Shown here: positions 1-8,162 of the stretch, in pieces | How positions within the stretch are numbered: the stretch's first letter is position 1 | How the letters are laid out: every line of letters starts with the position of its first letter | DNA from: Agreia sp. PsM10 | GTDB lineage: Bacteria > Actinomycetota > Actinomycetes > Actinomycetales > Microbacteriaceae | NCBI RefSeq assembly: GCF_030433855.1 | Contig: NZ_JARUXC010000010.1 | Coordinates: forward strand, 62,001-126,000 | Direction of reading: 5' to 3' | DNA: 64,000 nt | Program-made: the position numbers and the translations under genes | The notes under the pieces: model-generated | Seen by the model: only the letters and a program-made list of their open reading frames with translations | Told to the model about the DNA's origin: nothing | Database searches by the model: none

Positions 1-636
1 TCCGACGTCACCGGCGGCTCGGAAGGCATCAACGGCGCGGCGCGCGCGTTCAACGCCGTCAACCCGCTCCCCGAGGGCCGCTGGGGTCTGATGGGCACTC
101 CCCTGGTCTACAACCAGGACCAGTGGTGGATCCGCATCGTCGGCTGGGGCCTTGTCGCCCTCGCGTGCCTCCTCGTCTTCCTGCTCATGCGCAGCCCCTG
201 GGGCCGTGTCATCATGGGCATCCGCGAAGACGAAGATGCAGTGCGCTCGCTCGGAAAGAACGTGTTCTCGTACAAGATCCAGGCGCTCATCCTGGGTGGC
301 GTGCTCGGAGGTCTGGCCGGAGTCGTGTTCATCCTCCCCCGGTCGCTGCAACCCGACAACTACGGAACGCAGCTCACGTTCTTCCTTTACACGATCATGC
401 TGCTCGGTGGCGCGGCGACCGTGTTCGGACCTGTGGTGGGTTCCATCATCTTCTGGGTCACCCTGTCGCTCACCGACGGACTCCTCAGCCTCGGCATCGA
501 GGCCGGAGTCCTCCCGCTCACGACCACGCAGACCGGTCCGATCCGATTCATCATCGTCGGCGTCGCCCTGATGCTCCTCGTGATATTCCGTCCGCAAGGA
601 ATCTTCGGCAAGAAGAAGGATCTGCACTTTGCCTGA
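1..636 (+). CDS. livM: Branched-chain amino acid ABC transporter permease LivM, 3' part
   Basis: Inner-membrane permease of a LivFGHMJ-type importer for leucine, isoleucine and valine. The reading frame is open from base 1, so the start lies outside the window. The first visible residues, with a TGGSEGI motif, match the conserved TGGSDG region of LivM. Several hydrophobic segments follow, with a conserved cytoplasmic loop (GRVIMGIREDEDAVRSLG) of the type that contacts the ATPases. The stop overlaps the start of the next gene by 8 nt, which indicates translational coupling. Identification is firm; substrate range is inferred from the family. Confidence 0.93.
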   Translation, partial: SDVTGGSEGINGAARAFNAVNPLPEGRWGLMGTPLVYNQDQWWIRIVGWGLVALACLLVFLLMRSPWGRVIMGIREDEDAVRSLGKNVFSYKIQALILGGVLGGLAGVVFILPRSLQPDNYGTQLTFFLYTIMLLGGAATVFGPVVGSIIFWVTLSLTDGLLSLGIEAGVLPLTTTQTGPIRFIIVGVALMLLVIFRPQGIFGKKKDLHFA

Positions 637-1630
637 AAAAACTCTCGTATCCGACATCACAGACGATGTGATCGTTCCGGGCGTCAAGAAGAAGGACCCG
701 ATCGTCGTCGCGCACGCGGTCAGCCGTCGTTTCGGCGGCCTCACCGCGGTCGACGTCGCCCACCTCGAGATCCCTCGCGGCTCGATCACGGCCCTCATCG
801 GCCCGAACGGCGCCGGCAAGACCACGTTCTTCAACCTGCTCACCGGGTTCGACAAGCCGAACACCGGCAACTGGACCTTCAAGGGCAAGAGCCTGGCCGG
901 CGTGCCGGCGTTCAAGGTCTCGCGCATGGGCATGGTCCGCACCTTCCAGCTCACGAAGGCGCTCAGCGGCATGACCGTGCTCGAGAACATGCGCCTCGGA
1001 GCCACGAAGCAGGGTGGAGAGAACATCTTCGTCTCGCTCTTCAAGCCTCTGTGGAAGGCGAAGGAGGACGAGATCACCGAACGGGCCATGCAGCTGCTCG
1101 CCAAGTTCAAGCTCGACACCAAGAAAGACGACTACGCCTCGAGCCTGTCCGGCGGACAGAAGAAGCTGCTCGAGATGGCACGCGCGCTGATGTCGAGCCC
1201 CGAACTCGTGATGCTCGACGAGCCGATGGCCGGTGTGAACCCGGCACTGACGCAGTCGCTGCTCGGCCACATCGTGAACCTGAAAGACGAGGGCATGACC
1301 GTGCTCTTCGTCGAGCACGACATGCACATGGTCAACACGATCGCCGACTGGGTGGTCGTGATGGCCGAGGGCAAGGTCGTCGCCGAGGGCCCGCCCTCGA
1401 CCGTCATGTCCGACCCCGCGGTCATCGACGCCTACCTCGGCGCCCACCACGCAACCGACCTCGGAACCATCGAGGGGCAGCTCGAGGTGGCGGAGGACAT
1501 GCAGTCCGACCTGATCCGCAACGAGGTGGAGCACGACGCGGAGGCCGCCGGCATCGCCGTTCCCGGCCACGAGTCGGCACCGACCGCCGACGCCCCATCG
1601 ACACCGGTCGATACAGAGGAGAAGAAGTGA
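629..1630 (+). CDS. livG: Branched-chain amino acid ABC transporter ATP-binding protein LivG
   Basis: ATPase subunit of the amino acid importer. The chosen start is TTG at 629, preceded by an AAGAAGGA ribosome site 8 nt upstream, and it overlaps livM. Walker A (GPNGAGKTT) is at about residues 58-66, the signature LSGGQKK near 173 and Walker B (LVMLDEP) near 193. At 333 residues it is longer than a typical LivG (about 255). The extra length is an N-terminal leader of about 20 residues and an acidic C-terminal tail of about 55 residues rich in Glu, Ala and Asp, which looks disordered. The stop overlaps the livF start in a GTGA junction. Confidence 0.94.
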   Translation: MPEKTLVSDITDDVIVPGVKKKDPIVVAHAVSRRFGGLTAVDVAHLEIPRGSITALIGPNGAGKTTFFNLLTGFDKPNTGNWTFKGKSLAGVPAFKVSRMGMVRTFQLTKALSGMTVLENMRLGATKQGGENIFVSLFKPLWKAKEDEITERAMQLLAKFKLDTKKDDYASSLSGGQKKLLEMARALMSSPELVMLDEPMAGVNPALTQSLLGHIVNLKDEGMTVLFVEHDMHMVNTIADWVVVMAEGKVVAEGPPSTVMSDPAVIDAYLGAHHATDLGTIEGQLEVAEDMQSDLIRNEVEHDAEAAGIAVPGHESAPTADAPSTPVDTEEKK

Positions 1631-2397
1631 GCACCGATACCGAGCGCGTTCTCGTCACCAGTGAGCTCTTCGCCGGCTACGTTCCGGGCGTCAACATCCT
1701 GAACGGGTCGAACGTCTACGTCAAGCGCGGCGAACTCGTCGGCATCATCGGCCCGAACGGCGCGGGCAAGTCCACGCTGCTGAAGGCCATCTTCGGCCTC
1801 GTGAACATCCGGAGCGGCACCGTCGAGCTCAATGGAGAAGACATCACCGGCCTCAAGGCCGACAAGCTGGTGTCGAAGGGCGTGGGCTTCGTGCCGCAGA
1901 ACAACAACGTCTTCCCCTCGCTCACCATCGAGGAGAACCTCGAGATGGGCATGTACCAGAAGCCCAAGCTCTTCAAGACGCGTCTGGCCTTCGTCGAGGA
2001 TCTCTTCCCCGAGCTGTCGAAGCGGCTCAAGCAGCGCGCCGGCTCCCTCTCCGGCGGAGAACGGCAGATGGTGGCCATGTCTCGAGCCCTGATGATGGAT
2101 CCGAGCATGCTCCTCCTCGACGAGCCGAGCGCAGGCCTCTCCCCCATGCGACAGGATGAGACGTTCGTGAACGTGCAGCGCATCAACCGCGCCGGCGTCT
2201 CGATCATGATCGTGGAGCAGAACGCCCGACGCGCGCTGCAGATCTGCGACCGCGGGTACGTTCTCGACCAGGGCAAGGACGCGTACGAGGGCCCGGGCCG
2301 CGACCTCATGAACGACCCCAAGGTCATCGAGCTCTACCTCGGAACCCTCGCCACGACGAACGAGGTCACCACCTCGACGCCCACGGTGGGCGGCTGA
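1627..2397 (+). CDS. livF: Branched-chain amino acid ABC transporter ATP-binding protein LivF
   Basis: Second ATPase of the importer, 256 residues from the GTG at 1627, which shares four bases with the livG stop. Walker A (GPNGAGKST) lies at residues 42-50, the signature LSGGE near 141 and Walker B (LLLDEP) near 161. The length is only slightly above the usual 235-240, with a short Thr-rich C-terminal tail. LivG and LivF are expected to form a heterodimer under the LivH/LivM channel. LivH is not in the window and is presumably upstream of base 1. Confidence 0.94.
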   Translation: MSTDTERVLVTSELFAGYVPGVNILNGSNVYVKRGELVGIIGPNGAGKSTLLKAIFGLVNIRSGTVELNGEDITGLKADKLVSKGVGFVPQNNNVFPSLTIEENLEMGMYQKPKLFKTRLAFVEDLFPELSKRLKQRAGSLSGGERQMVAMSRALMMDPSMLLLDEPSAGLSPMRQDETFVNVQRINRAGVSIMIVEQNARRALQICDRGYVLDQGKDAYEGPGRDLMNDPKVIELYLGTLATTNEVTTSTPTVGG

Positions 2398-2408
2398 CCC
2401 TTTCCACC

Positions 2409-3290
2409 ATGCTGAGGCCCGGCACCCGCGCCCCACGAATCGCCCTCATGGGCGCCGTGGCGGCCGGGGTGCTGGGCCTTTCCGCGTGCCAGGCACCCGC
2501 CCGGCTCGACGCCCTCCCCAAAAGCGTGACCGTCGGCATCCAGCAGAATCGCGACGACTACGGGCCGAGGCGGCTCGAGATCAAGGTCGCCAACGGTGGC
2601 GACGGCGCCATCACGGTCACACGGGCGACCCTCGAGAGCTCCGTCTTCGCGACCGAGGCGTCCACCGAACGGGCATCGGAGATTCCTGACGGGGTGACCC
2701 GCGATCTGCGGGTGGTGCTCGGAGAGACCGTGTGCGCCCCGGGAACGCCCGAGGACACACGGGTGCGGATCGAGTTCGAGACGTCCGACGGGCGGGCCGG
2801 AGAGGCCACGGTGACGCCGGGCGATAGATTCGGCGCGATCGCGCGCGTGCACGCCCAGGACTGCCTCGAGGAGACGACGCTCTCGATCGTCGACATCGTT
2901 CCGGCGGACACGCTGCGCGTGGTGGATGTCGCCGGCGTTCCGACGGCGCAGCTCGACATCGCGATCACGCCTCGCGGGGCATCGGGTGCCGCCGGCGCCG
3001 TGACGATCGATGCGATAGGCCGCACGATCCTCATCAGGCCGCCCGCGGCCGACTCCTGGCCGGTCGGGGCCACCTACACCGCCTCCGACCCGGCCTCCGT
3101 CGTCACCCTCGACATCGTGCCCAACAACTGCAACACGCACACGGTCGCCGAGGACAAGAGGGGTACATTCTTCCCCTTCGAGGTGACGACCGACTCTGGC
3201 GGCGAGGGAACCTTCTACATCGGCGTGACCGACGCGGTACGCGGTCAGATCTACGACTACATCGCCCACGACTACTGCCACTGGAGCTGA
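2409..3290 (+). CDS. Putative lipoprotein of unknown function
   Basis: Protein of 293 residues with a signal sequence (residues 1-26) ending in an LSAC lipobox, Cys27 being the predicted lipidation site. It is therefore probably anchored to the outer face of the membrane. The mature part has several cysteines and a beta-rich look, with no recognised domain. It starts 11 nt after livF with no terminator between, so it is probably co-transcribed with the transporter. It might assist substrate capture or be an unrelated envelope protein; no function is assigned. The ribosome site is weak. Confidence 0.75.
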   Translation: MLRPGTRAPRIALMGAVAAGVLGLSACQAPARLDALPKSVTVGIQQNRDDYGPRRLEIKVANGGDGAITVTRATLESSVFATEASTERASEIPDGVTRDLRVVLGETVCAPGTPEDTRVRIEFETSDGRAGEATVTPGDRFGAIARVHAQDCLEETTLSIVDIVPADTLRVVDVAGVPTAQLDIAITPRGASGAAGAVTIDAIGRTILIRPPAADSWPVGATYTASDPASVVTLDIVPNNCNTHTVAEDKRGTFFPFEVTTDSGGEGTFYIGVTDAVRGQIYDYIAHDYCHWS

Positions 3291-3318
3291 CGGCCCCTCG
3301 CCGCCGCAGGCACGACGA

Positions 3319-3345
3319 AGGGGCCCGGTCCGAAGACCGAGCCCC
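3319..3345. terminator. Bidirectional hairpin between convergent genes
   Basis: An 11-bp stem with one C-A mismatch (3320-3330 with 3335-3345) closes a CGAA loop and is followed by TCTTCTCT on the plus strand. It lies between the lipoprotein gene and the convergent binding-protein gene and probably ends both transcripts. Confidence 0.7.
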
Positions 3346-3367
3346 TCTTCTCTAACAGGTCAGAGAA

Positions 3368-4636
3368 TTAGTCGAGCTTGCCGAAGACCTGCTCCTCGAA
3401 GGAGGTCTTGTTGCCGGTGTCGTACTTGTAGATCGACACGTAGGCCTCGGTCGGGTCGCCGTTCTCGTCGAACGTGATGGGGCCCGAGAGACCCTCGTAG
3501 TCGATGTCTTCGCCATCGGCGATGAGCTTGGCGCAGTCGGCGAACGACTCGCACTTGGTGCCCTCTTCAGAGACCGACTGCAGGTTGTCCTTGATGGTCG
3601 CACCGTCGGTCGCGCCACCCTGGAGGGAGGCGAGAGCCAGCAGCGTGGTGGCGTCGTAGGACTCGGCGGCGTAGCTGAACACGGTCAGCTCGTCGTTGCC
3701 CTGCTCCTTGACGAGGGCCTGGAGCTTGTCCTGGAACTCGGTCTTGGCCTCGACGCCGGGGTTGGTGAACTGCGCACCCGCGATGTCGACGTTGGTGTCT
3801 TTATCGGTGATGACGCCGTAGTTTCCGTCGGTGCCGTAGAACTTCGAGAAGTCGAAGCCCTTCGCCGCGAGCTGCTCGGCGATGGTCTTGATCTCGTCGA
3901 ACGAGATGACGACCAGGGCGTCGGGGTCGGTCGCGAGAACGCTGGTGAGTGCCGAGTTGAAGTCGGTGGATGCCGGCTCGAAGGTCTCTTCCGCGCCGAC
4001 GGTGGCGCCGCCCGCCTCGAGGGCTGCCTTGACGTTCTCCTCGAGACCGGTGCCGTAGGCGTCGTTCATGTAGAGGATCGAGACGTTGGTCTTGCCGTCC
4101 TTGATGATCTTGTTTCCGAGGATGCGACCCTGGAGGACATCGGACGGGGCGGTGCGCCAGTAGTATCCGTCGTCTTCGTACGACGTGAAGTCGGGCGAGG
4201 TGTTGGCGGGCGAGATCTGGATGACGCCGGCCTGGGTGACCTGGTCGATGAACGTCTTCGAAACGCCCGACGATGCGGCACCGACGATGGCGGAGACGCC
4301 ATCGGCGAGGAGCGAGGTCGCCGACTGCGAGGCGATGTCGGTGGTGGTGTCGCCCGAGTCCTTCTGGGTCACGTCGATCGTGAGGCCGGCTTTGGCGTCA
4401 TTGATGTCTTTCGCGGCCAGGTCGACACCGGCGATCTCGGGCGGGCCGAGCACAGCGAGCGTGCCGGTCTGGGGAAGGATCGTGCCGATCTTGAGGGACA
4501 GGTCACCGGAGTCGCTGCCGCTGTCGGTCGAGCCGCTCGAGCAGCCGACGAGAACGAGCGCGCTGATTCCCAGGATGGCCGCGCCACCCAGGGTGGTCTT
4601 CAGCGACCGGGAACCGGTCTTGGCGAATACGCCCAT
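3368..4636 (-). CDS. Branched-chain amino acid ABC transporter substrate-binding protein
   Basis: Extracytoplasmic LivJ/LivK-type binding lipoprotein, 422 residues. The start at 4636 has an AAGGAG site 6-7 nt upstream; an in-frame ATG at 4675 would add 13 residues but has no such site. A signal sequence ends in the lipobox LVGC, followed by a Ser/Gly/Asp-rich linker. The rest is a periplasmic-binding fold of the Leu/Ile/Val family (start KIGTILPQTG, and VSAIVGAASSGV). It is convergent with the transporter operon rather than inside it, so expression is probably controlled separately from its own promoter at 4722-4750. Confidence 0.92.
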   Translation of the reverse strand: MGVFAKTGSRSLKTTLGGAAILGISALVLVGCSSGSTDSGSDSGDLSLKIGTILPQTGTLAVLGPPEIAGVDLAAKDINDAKAGLTIDVTQKDSGDTTTDIASQSATSLLADGVSAIVGAASSGVSKTFIDQVTQAGVIQISPANTSPDFTSYEDDGYYWRTAPSDVLQGRILGNKIIKDGKTNVSILYMNDAYGTGLEENVKAALEAGGATVGAEETFEPASTDFNSALTSVLATDPDALVVISFDEIKTIAEQLAAKGFDFSKFYGTDGNYGVITDKDTNVDIAGAQFTNPGVEAKTEFQDKLQALVKEQGNDELTVFSYAAESYDATTLLALASLQGGATDGATIKDNLQSVSEEGTKCESFADCAKLIADGEDIDYEGLSGPITFDENGDPTEAYVSIYKYDTGNKTSFEEQVFGKLD

Positions 4637-4721
4637 GATGCTCCTTGAATGTGATTGTTTTGTGGTGCACGGCATAACGAAGTTGGCCGTGCTGTAAAGC
4701 TAACGGCCCAAAGTCGCACCG

Positions 4722-4750
4722 ACAATACATTCCTGTTACGGGCGTGTAAC
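4722..4750 (-). promoter_or_regulatory. Promoter of binding-protein gene with GlnR-like palindrome
   Basis: On the minus strand GTTACA (-35, 4745-4750) and TATTGT (-10, 4722-4727) are 17 bp apart. The -35 lies inside the inverted repeat GTTAC-N6-GTAAC (4735-4750), with another GTAAC half-site at 4762-4766. This agrees with the actinobacterial GlnR box form gTnAC-N6-GnAAC. Nitrogen control is an inference. Confidence 0.45.
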
Positions 4751-4776
4751 GCGACCCAATCGTTACCTTCTCCCCG

Positions 4777-5733
4777 TCAGACCGGCTCAGAGACGGGCAT
4801 CCGGCCTGCTCTCGACGTTCTGATCATGTCGACGGTGAGCACGATCAGGGCGAGCCAGACGAGACCGAAGCCGAGCCATCTCTCGAGCGGCATGGGCTCG
4901 CCCATGATGAACACTCCGAAGAGGAACTGCAGGATCGGGGCCACGTACTGGATGAACCCCATGTAGATGAGCGGCAGCCGCTTCGCCGCCGATGCGAAGA
5001 GCAGCAGGGGAACCGCGGTGATGACTCCCGCGCCGATCATGAGCGCGACGTGGGCGGCGCCCGAGGATCCGAACGCGAGGCCCGGTGCGGTCGATGCCAC
5101 GACGATGGCCTGCACCGCCGCCACGGGAAGGAGCCAGAGCGTCTCGAGGGTGAGGCCCGACACGGCATCGACGGAGGGACCGACCCTCTTCTTCACGAAG
5201 CCGTAGAGCCCGAAGGAGAACGCCAGGATCAGGGCGATCCACGGAACCGAGCCGAAGCCGACGGTCAGCACTCCCACGGCGATCACGCTGATTCCGAGCG
5301 CCACCCACTGGGCGATGCGCAGTCGCTCGCCCAGGATCACGACGCCGAGCAGGATGGTGACGATCGGGTTGATGAAATAACCGAGCGCGGTCTCCACCAC
5401 GTGCCCGGTCGTGGCGCCGATCACGTAGGTCTGCCAGTTCACATAGATCAGCACGCCTGCGAGGCCCATCGTGAACAGCAGCCGCGGCTGGCGCACGATG
5501 GCCAGGAACGCCGGCCAGGCGCGCGTCACGGTGATGACGAGGGCGCAGAAGGCCAGCGAGAAGAAGATGCGCACGGCCACGATCTCGAACGGGCCCGAGG
5601 GAAGCAGCAGCAGGAAGTAGGCGGGGAGGAAACCCCACATCGTGTAGGCGCCTACGGCGTAGAGGATGCCCGACCGCGACGGCTGCTCGTCGGTCTGCGG
5701 GGCTGAGGCGGGAGGGACGGCGGGGCGGGACAC
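4777..5733 (-). CDS. rarD: RarD/EamA-family transporter
   Basis: Integral membrane protein of 318 residues with about ten hydrophobic segments, matching the RarD branch of the drug/metabolite transporter superfamily. Characteristic stretches include GILYAVGAYTMWGFLPAYF near the N-terminus, NWQTYVIG, and FIQYVAPILQFLFGV near the end. Start is GTG at 5733; a GGAGGT-like site lies about 13 nt upstream, a little far. RarD proteins are annotated as chloramphenicol-sensitivity permeases, but their natural substrates are unknown. Monocistronic, downstream of the groES terminator on the same strand. Confidence 0.88.
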   Translation of the reverse strand: MSRPAVPPASAPQTDEQPSRSGILYAVGAYTMWGFLPAYFLLLLPSGPFEIVAVRIFFSLAFCALVITVTRAWPAFLAIVRQPRLLFTMGLAGVLIYVNWQTYVIGATTGHVVETALGYFINPIVTILLGVVILGERLRIAQWVALGISVIAVGVLTVGFGSVPWIALILAFSFGLYGFVKKRVGPSVDAVSGLTLETLWLLPVAAVQAIVVASTAPGLAFGSSGAAHVALMIGAGVITAVPLLLFASAAKRLPLIYMGFIQYVAPILQFLFGVFIMGEPMPLERWLGFGLVWLALIVLTVDMIRTSRAGRMPVSEPV

Positions 5734-5782
5734 TCAACGAATGCTACCTCCGGCACCGAGCGCCGAACCTCGCCCGACAACG

Positions 5783-5817
5783 AAAAAGACCCGGATGGCA
5801 GAGCCATCCGGGTCTTT
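5783..5817 (-). terminator. Rho-independent terminator of groES
   Basis: Perfect 14-bp stem (5785-5798 with 5804-5817), 5-nt loop, and a run of five T on the minus strand immediately downstream. It lies 36 nt beyond the groES stop, so it ends the groES transcript. Confidence 0.9.
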
Positions 5818-5853
5818 GTCTGTTTAGCGAGGTTCGCTAACACATGTCGTAGG

Positions 5854-6150
5854 TCAGCGAACGACCACGGCGAGCACGTCGCGAGCCGACAGCACGAGCA
5901 GGTCTTCTCCGCCGTACTTGACCTCGGTTCCGCCGTACTTGGAGTAGATGACCTTGTCGCCCACGGCGACGTCGATCGGAACGCGGTTGCCGTTGTCGTC
6001 GACGCGACCGGGACCCACGGCCACGACCTCGCCTTCCTGGGGCTTCTCTTTGGCAGTGTCAGGGATGACCAGGCCCGAAGCGGTGGTCTGCTCCGCCTCG
6101 ACCTGGCGGATGACGATGCGATCCTCGAGCGGCTTGATGGAGACCGACAC
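5854..6150 (-). CDS. groES: Co-chaperonin GroES (Cpn10)
   Basis: Ten-kilodalton co-chaperonin, 98 residues, the usual length. It forms the heptameric lid of the GroEL chamber. Recognisable motifs are [12 protein letters not shown] at the N-terminus, [18 protein letters not shown] (mobile loop region) and [18 protein letters not shown] near the C-terminus. No groEL follows, and the transcript ends at the terminator just downstream. groEL is presumably elsewhere, a common arrangement in actinobacteria. Expression is probably heat-inducible through HrcA at the CIRCE sites upstream. Confidence 0.97.
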   Translation of the reverse strand: MSVSIKPLEDRIVIRQVEAEQTTASGLVIPDTAKEKPQEGEVVAVGPGRVDDNGNRVPIDVAVGDKVIYSKYGGTEVKYGGEDLLVLSARDVLAVVVR

Positions 6151-6178
6151 GGTTGACCTCTTCTTTCTTCACGTCTGA

Positions 6179-6205
6179 TTAGCACACTCACACCGAGAGT
6201 GCTAA
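6179..6205 (-). promoter_or_regulatory. CIRCE operator (HrcA site)
   Basis: Inverted repeat with the consensus layout TTAGCACTC-N9-GAGTGCTAA. The left half differs at one position (TTAGCACAC, 6179-6187), the spacer is 9 nt, and the right half GAGTGCTAA (6197-6205) is perfect. It overlaps the expected groES transcription start. Confidence 0.92.
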
Positions 6206-6209
6206 GACG

Positions 6210-6239
6210 AGTTTAGGGGGTGCACTGGCACTCGGTCAA
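6210..6239 (-). promoter_or_regulatory. groES: groES promoter (sigma-70 type)
   Basis: On the minus strand TTGACC (6234-6239) and TAAACT (6210-6215) are separated by 18 bp. The start point would be about 6203, inside the CIRCE site. This is the classical arrangement for HrcA repression. Confidence 0.8.
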
Positions 6240-6251
6240 TCCGAGTGCCAA
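6225..6251 (-). promoter_or_regulatory. Second CIRCE-like operator
   Basis: Read on the minus strand: TTGGCACTC, 9-nt spacer, GAGTGCCAG. This is three changes from the CIRCE consensus with the exact 9-nt spacing. It covers the -35 element, so two operators would bracket the promoter. Confidence 0.65.
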
Positions 6252-6315
6252 CCGGCAACGGCACGCCGCGCCCCATGACTGACGTCTAGGCTGACGGGGT
6301 GAACAGGCTCAACGA

Positions 6316-7503
6316 ATGAACAAGGACGAGCTCGGCCTGGTGATGACGTCGACGGCCCTGCGCCTGCTCGACTCCCTTCCGCCGTACAGCGATTCCACCG
6401 ACATCGTGAAGACCGTCGCCGCGCTCCGCCGCGACGGACACCCGGCCGACCTCGTGTCGGCGGTACTCACCCAGTCGCGTCTGCGGGCGAAGGCTACGGC
6501 CAAGTTCGGGGAGTTCGCATCGCGAATGCTGTTCACCGAGGCGGGTCTCGAGCAGGCCACGCGCCTGCGGGTCGCCGCACTCCATGCCGGCCGATACCAG
6601 AGCGCCGGCATCCGGAGCGTGGCAGACCTGGGGTGCGGCATCGGTGCCGATGCGCTGGCCTTCGCCGCGCTCGACCTCGACGTGCAGGCCGTCGAGCTCG
6701 ACGAGGTGACCGCGGCGATCGCCTCGTACAACCTCGCGCCGTTCACCAACGTGACGGTGAGCCTCGGCGACGCCGCAGACCACGACCTCGCCTCGGTCGA
6801 GTCCGTCTACCTCGACCCGGCCCGACGCACGGCAGGGCACGCGGATACCAGGCGCCTGCCCGACCCGCGCGACTACTCCCCCTCCCTCGACTTCGCGTTC
6901 GGCGTGGCCCGCAGGCTGCCGACGGGCATCAAGCTCGGCCCCGGGTTCGACCGGTCGCTCATCCCCGACGAGGCCGAGGCCCAGTGGATCTCGGTCGACG
7001 GCCAGCTCGTCGAGAACAGCCTGTGGTTCGGCTCGCTCGCGCGACCCGGCATCGCCCGCAGTGCGCTCGTGCTGCGCGGCGGGGCCAGCGCCGAGCTGGT
7101 CGCAGAGGGCGACAGTCCCGACGCCGAGACGGGCGAACTCGGCACCTACCTGTACGAACCGGACGGTTCCGTCATCCGGGCACGCCTGATCGGTGATCTC
7201 GCGCGGTCGCTGGGCGCCCGCATGCTGAGCGAGCAGATCGCCTACCTCACCTCCGACGACCTGGTCTCATCGCCGTTCGTGGCGGCGTTCCGCGTCGTCG
7301 ACACCCTTCCCAGCGACGAATCGAAGCTGAAGAAGGAGCTGCGGCGTCGAGGCATCGGTCGGCTCGAGATCAAGAAGCGCGGCGTCGACATCGACCCGGC
7401 CGTTCTGCGGCGACGGCTGTCGTTGTCGGGCGACGGCGAGGCGACCCTGGTGCTGACCCGTGTGGCCGGTCGGCACACGGCCATCCTCGCCGAGCGCGTC
7501 TGA
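6316..7503 (+). CDS. Class I SAM-dependent methyltransferase with THUMP-like C-terminal domain
   Basis: Protein of 395 residues. A Rossmann methyltransferase core has motif I DLGCGIGADALAFA near residue 100, an acidic motif II (AVELDEVTA) and a DPARRT motif near 160 in the position of a catalytic motif. The C-terminal ~90 residues (RRRGIGRLEIKKRGVDIDP) match the THUMP-like domain found in this actinobacterial family and suggest RNA binding. The substrate is not known; rRNA or tRNA is likely from domain content. Start ATG 6316 has only a weak ribosome site. Divergent from groES, monocistronic. Confidence 0.85.
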   Translation: MNKDELGLVMTSTALRLLDSLPPYSDSTDIVKTVAALRRDGHPADLVSAVLTQSRLRAKATAKFGEFASRMLFTEAGLEQATRLRVAALHAGRYQSAGIRSVADLGCGIGADALAFAALDLDVQAVELDEVTAAIASYNLAPFTNVTVSLGDAADHDLASVESVYLDPARRTAGHADTRRLPDPRDYSPSLDFAFGVARRLPTGIKLGPGFDRSLIPDEAEAQWISVDGQLVENSLWFGSLARPGIARSALVLRGGASAELVAEGDSPDAETGELGTYLYEPDGSVIRARLIGDLARSLGARMLSEQIAYLTSDDLVSSPFVAAFRVVDTLPSDESKLKKELRRRGIGRLEIKKRGVDIDPAVLRRRLSLSGDGEATLVLTRVAGRHTAILAERV

Positions 7504-7512
7504 CCCTCGACG

Positions 7513-7548
7513 AAAAAAACGCCCTCCGTCAGACGACGGAGGGCGTTT
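7513..7548. terminator. Bidirectional terminator
   Basis: Perfect 14-bp stem (7517-7530 with 7535-7548), AGAC loop. A seven-base A run at 7513-7519 gives a T tract on the minus strand. It separates the convergent methyltransferase and DUF4190-type genes. Confidence 0.88.
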
Positions 7549-7560
7549 CGGGTGAATGAC

Positions 7561-8085
7561 TCAGTAGCTGCTGTACCCGGAGGACGCAGCCGACACGAAG
7601 ATGAGCACCCAGACGATGCCCCAGATGACCGAGATGCCGATGCCTGCGAAGCCCGTGATGATCGCGGTGAGCCAGAAGCCCTTCGCGGCCGGCTCACGCT
7701 TCTTGCCGAGGAATCCGAGGACGACGGCACCGATCGAGAAGATCAGACCGAAGCCACCGCTGAACAGCGAGATGACGACGCCGACGATACCGGCGATCAT
7801 GCCGATGAGGCTGAGGGTCTTCGGAGCAGCGGCGACCGGCGAGTAGGGCTGGCCGTAGGGAGCGGCGCCGTTCGGAGCCTGCGCGTAGGGGTTGGCCGGA
7901 GGCGCCTGCTGGTAGCTCGGTGCTCCGTACGACGGAGTCGACTCGGCGGGCGGCGTGTAGGCGGGCGGCGCGGAGGGCGCGCTCGGCGCGCCGTAGCTGG
8001 GTGCCGCGGGCGCGGACGGAGCGGTGGGAGGCAGCGGGGGGACCGACGGCGTGCCCTCGGTCGACGGGGTATTGGGATCAGTCAT
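7561..8085 (-). CDS. Proline-rich DUF4190-type membrane protein
   Basis: Protein of 174 residues. Residues 1-85 are a low-complexity Pro/Ala/Ser/Tyr tail expected to be cytoplasmic and disordered. The C-terminal half has two or three hydrophobic segments (SLIGMIAGIVGVVISLFSGG, then FGLIFSIGAVVLGFLGKKRE) typical of DUF4190 proteins. The function of the family is unknown. It lies downstream of a similar smaller gene and the tsaD cluster on the same strand, so they may share a transcript. Confidence 0.75.
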   Translation of the reverse strand: MTDPNTPSTEGTPSVPPLPPTAPSAPAAPSYGAPSAPSAPPAYTPPAESTPSYGAPSYQQAPPANPYAQAPNGAAPYGQPYSPVAAAPKTLSLIGMIAGIVGVVISLFSGGFGLIFSIGAVVLGFLGKKREPAAKGFWLTAIITGFAGIGISVIWGIVWVLIFVSAASSGYSSY

Positions 8086-8162
8086 GGGTCCACCCTACTG
8101 AAGCCCAGTCACCCACATCTACGGGACACCCCGATTAGCCGACGCCCGGCACGCCCGTGGGA

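Noticed and set aside
5854-6150. groES as a truncated groESL operon
   Set aside because: A clear terminator follows and actinobacteria commonly carry groEL elsewhere, so no loss is implied.
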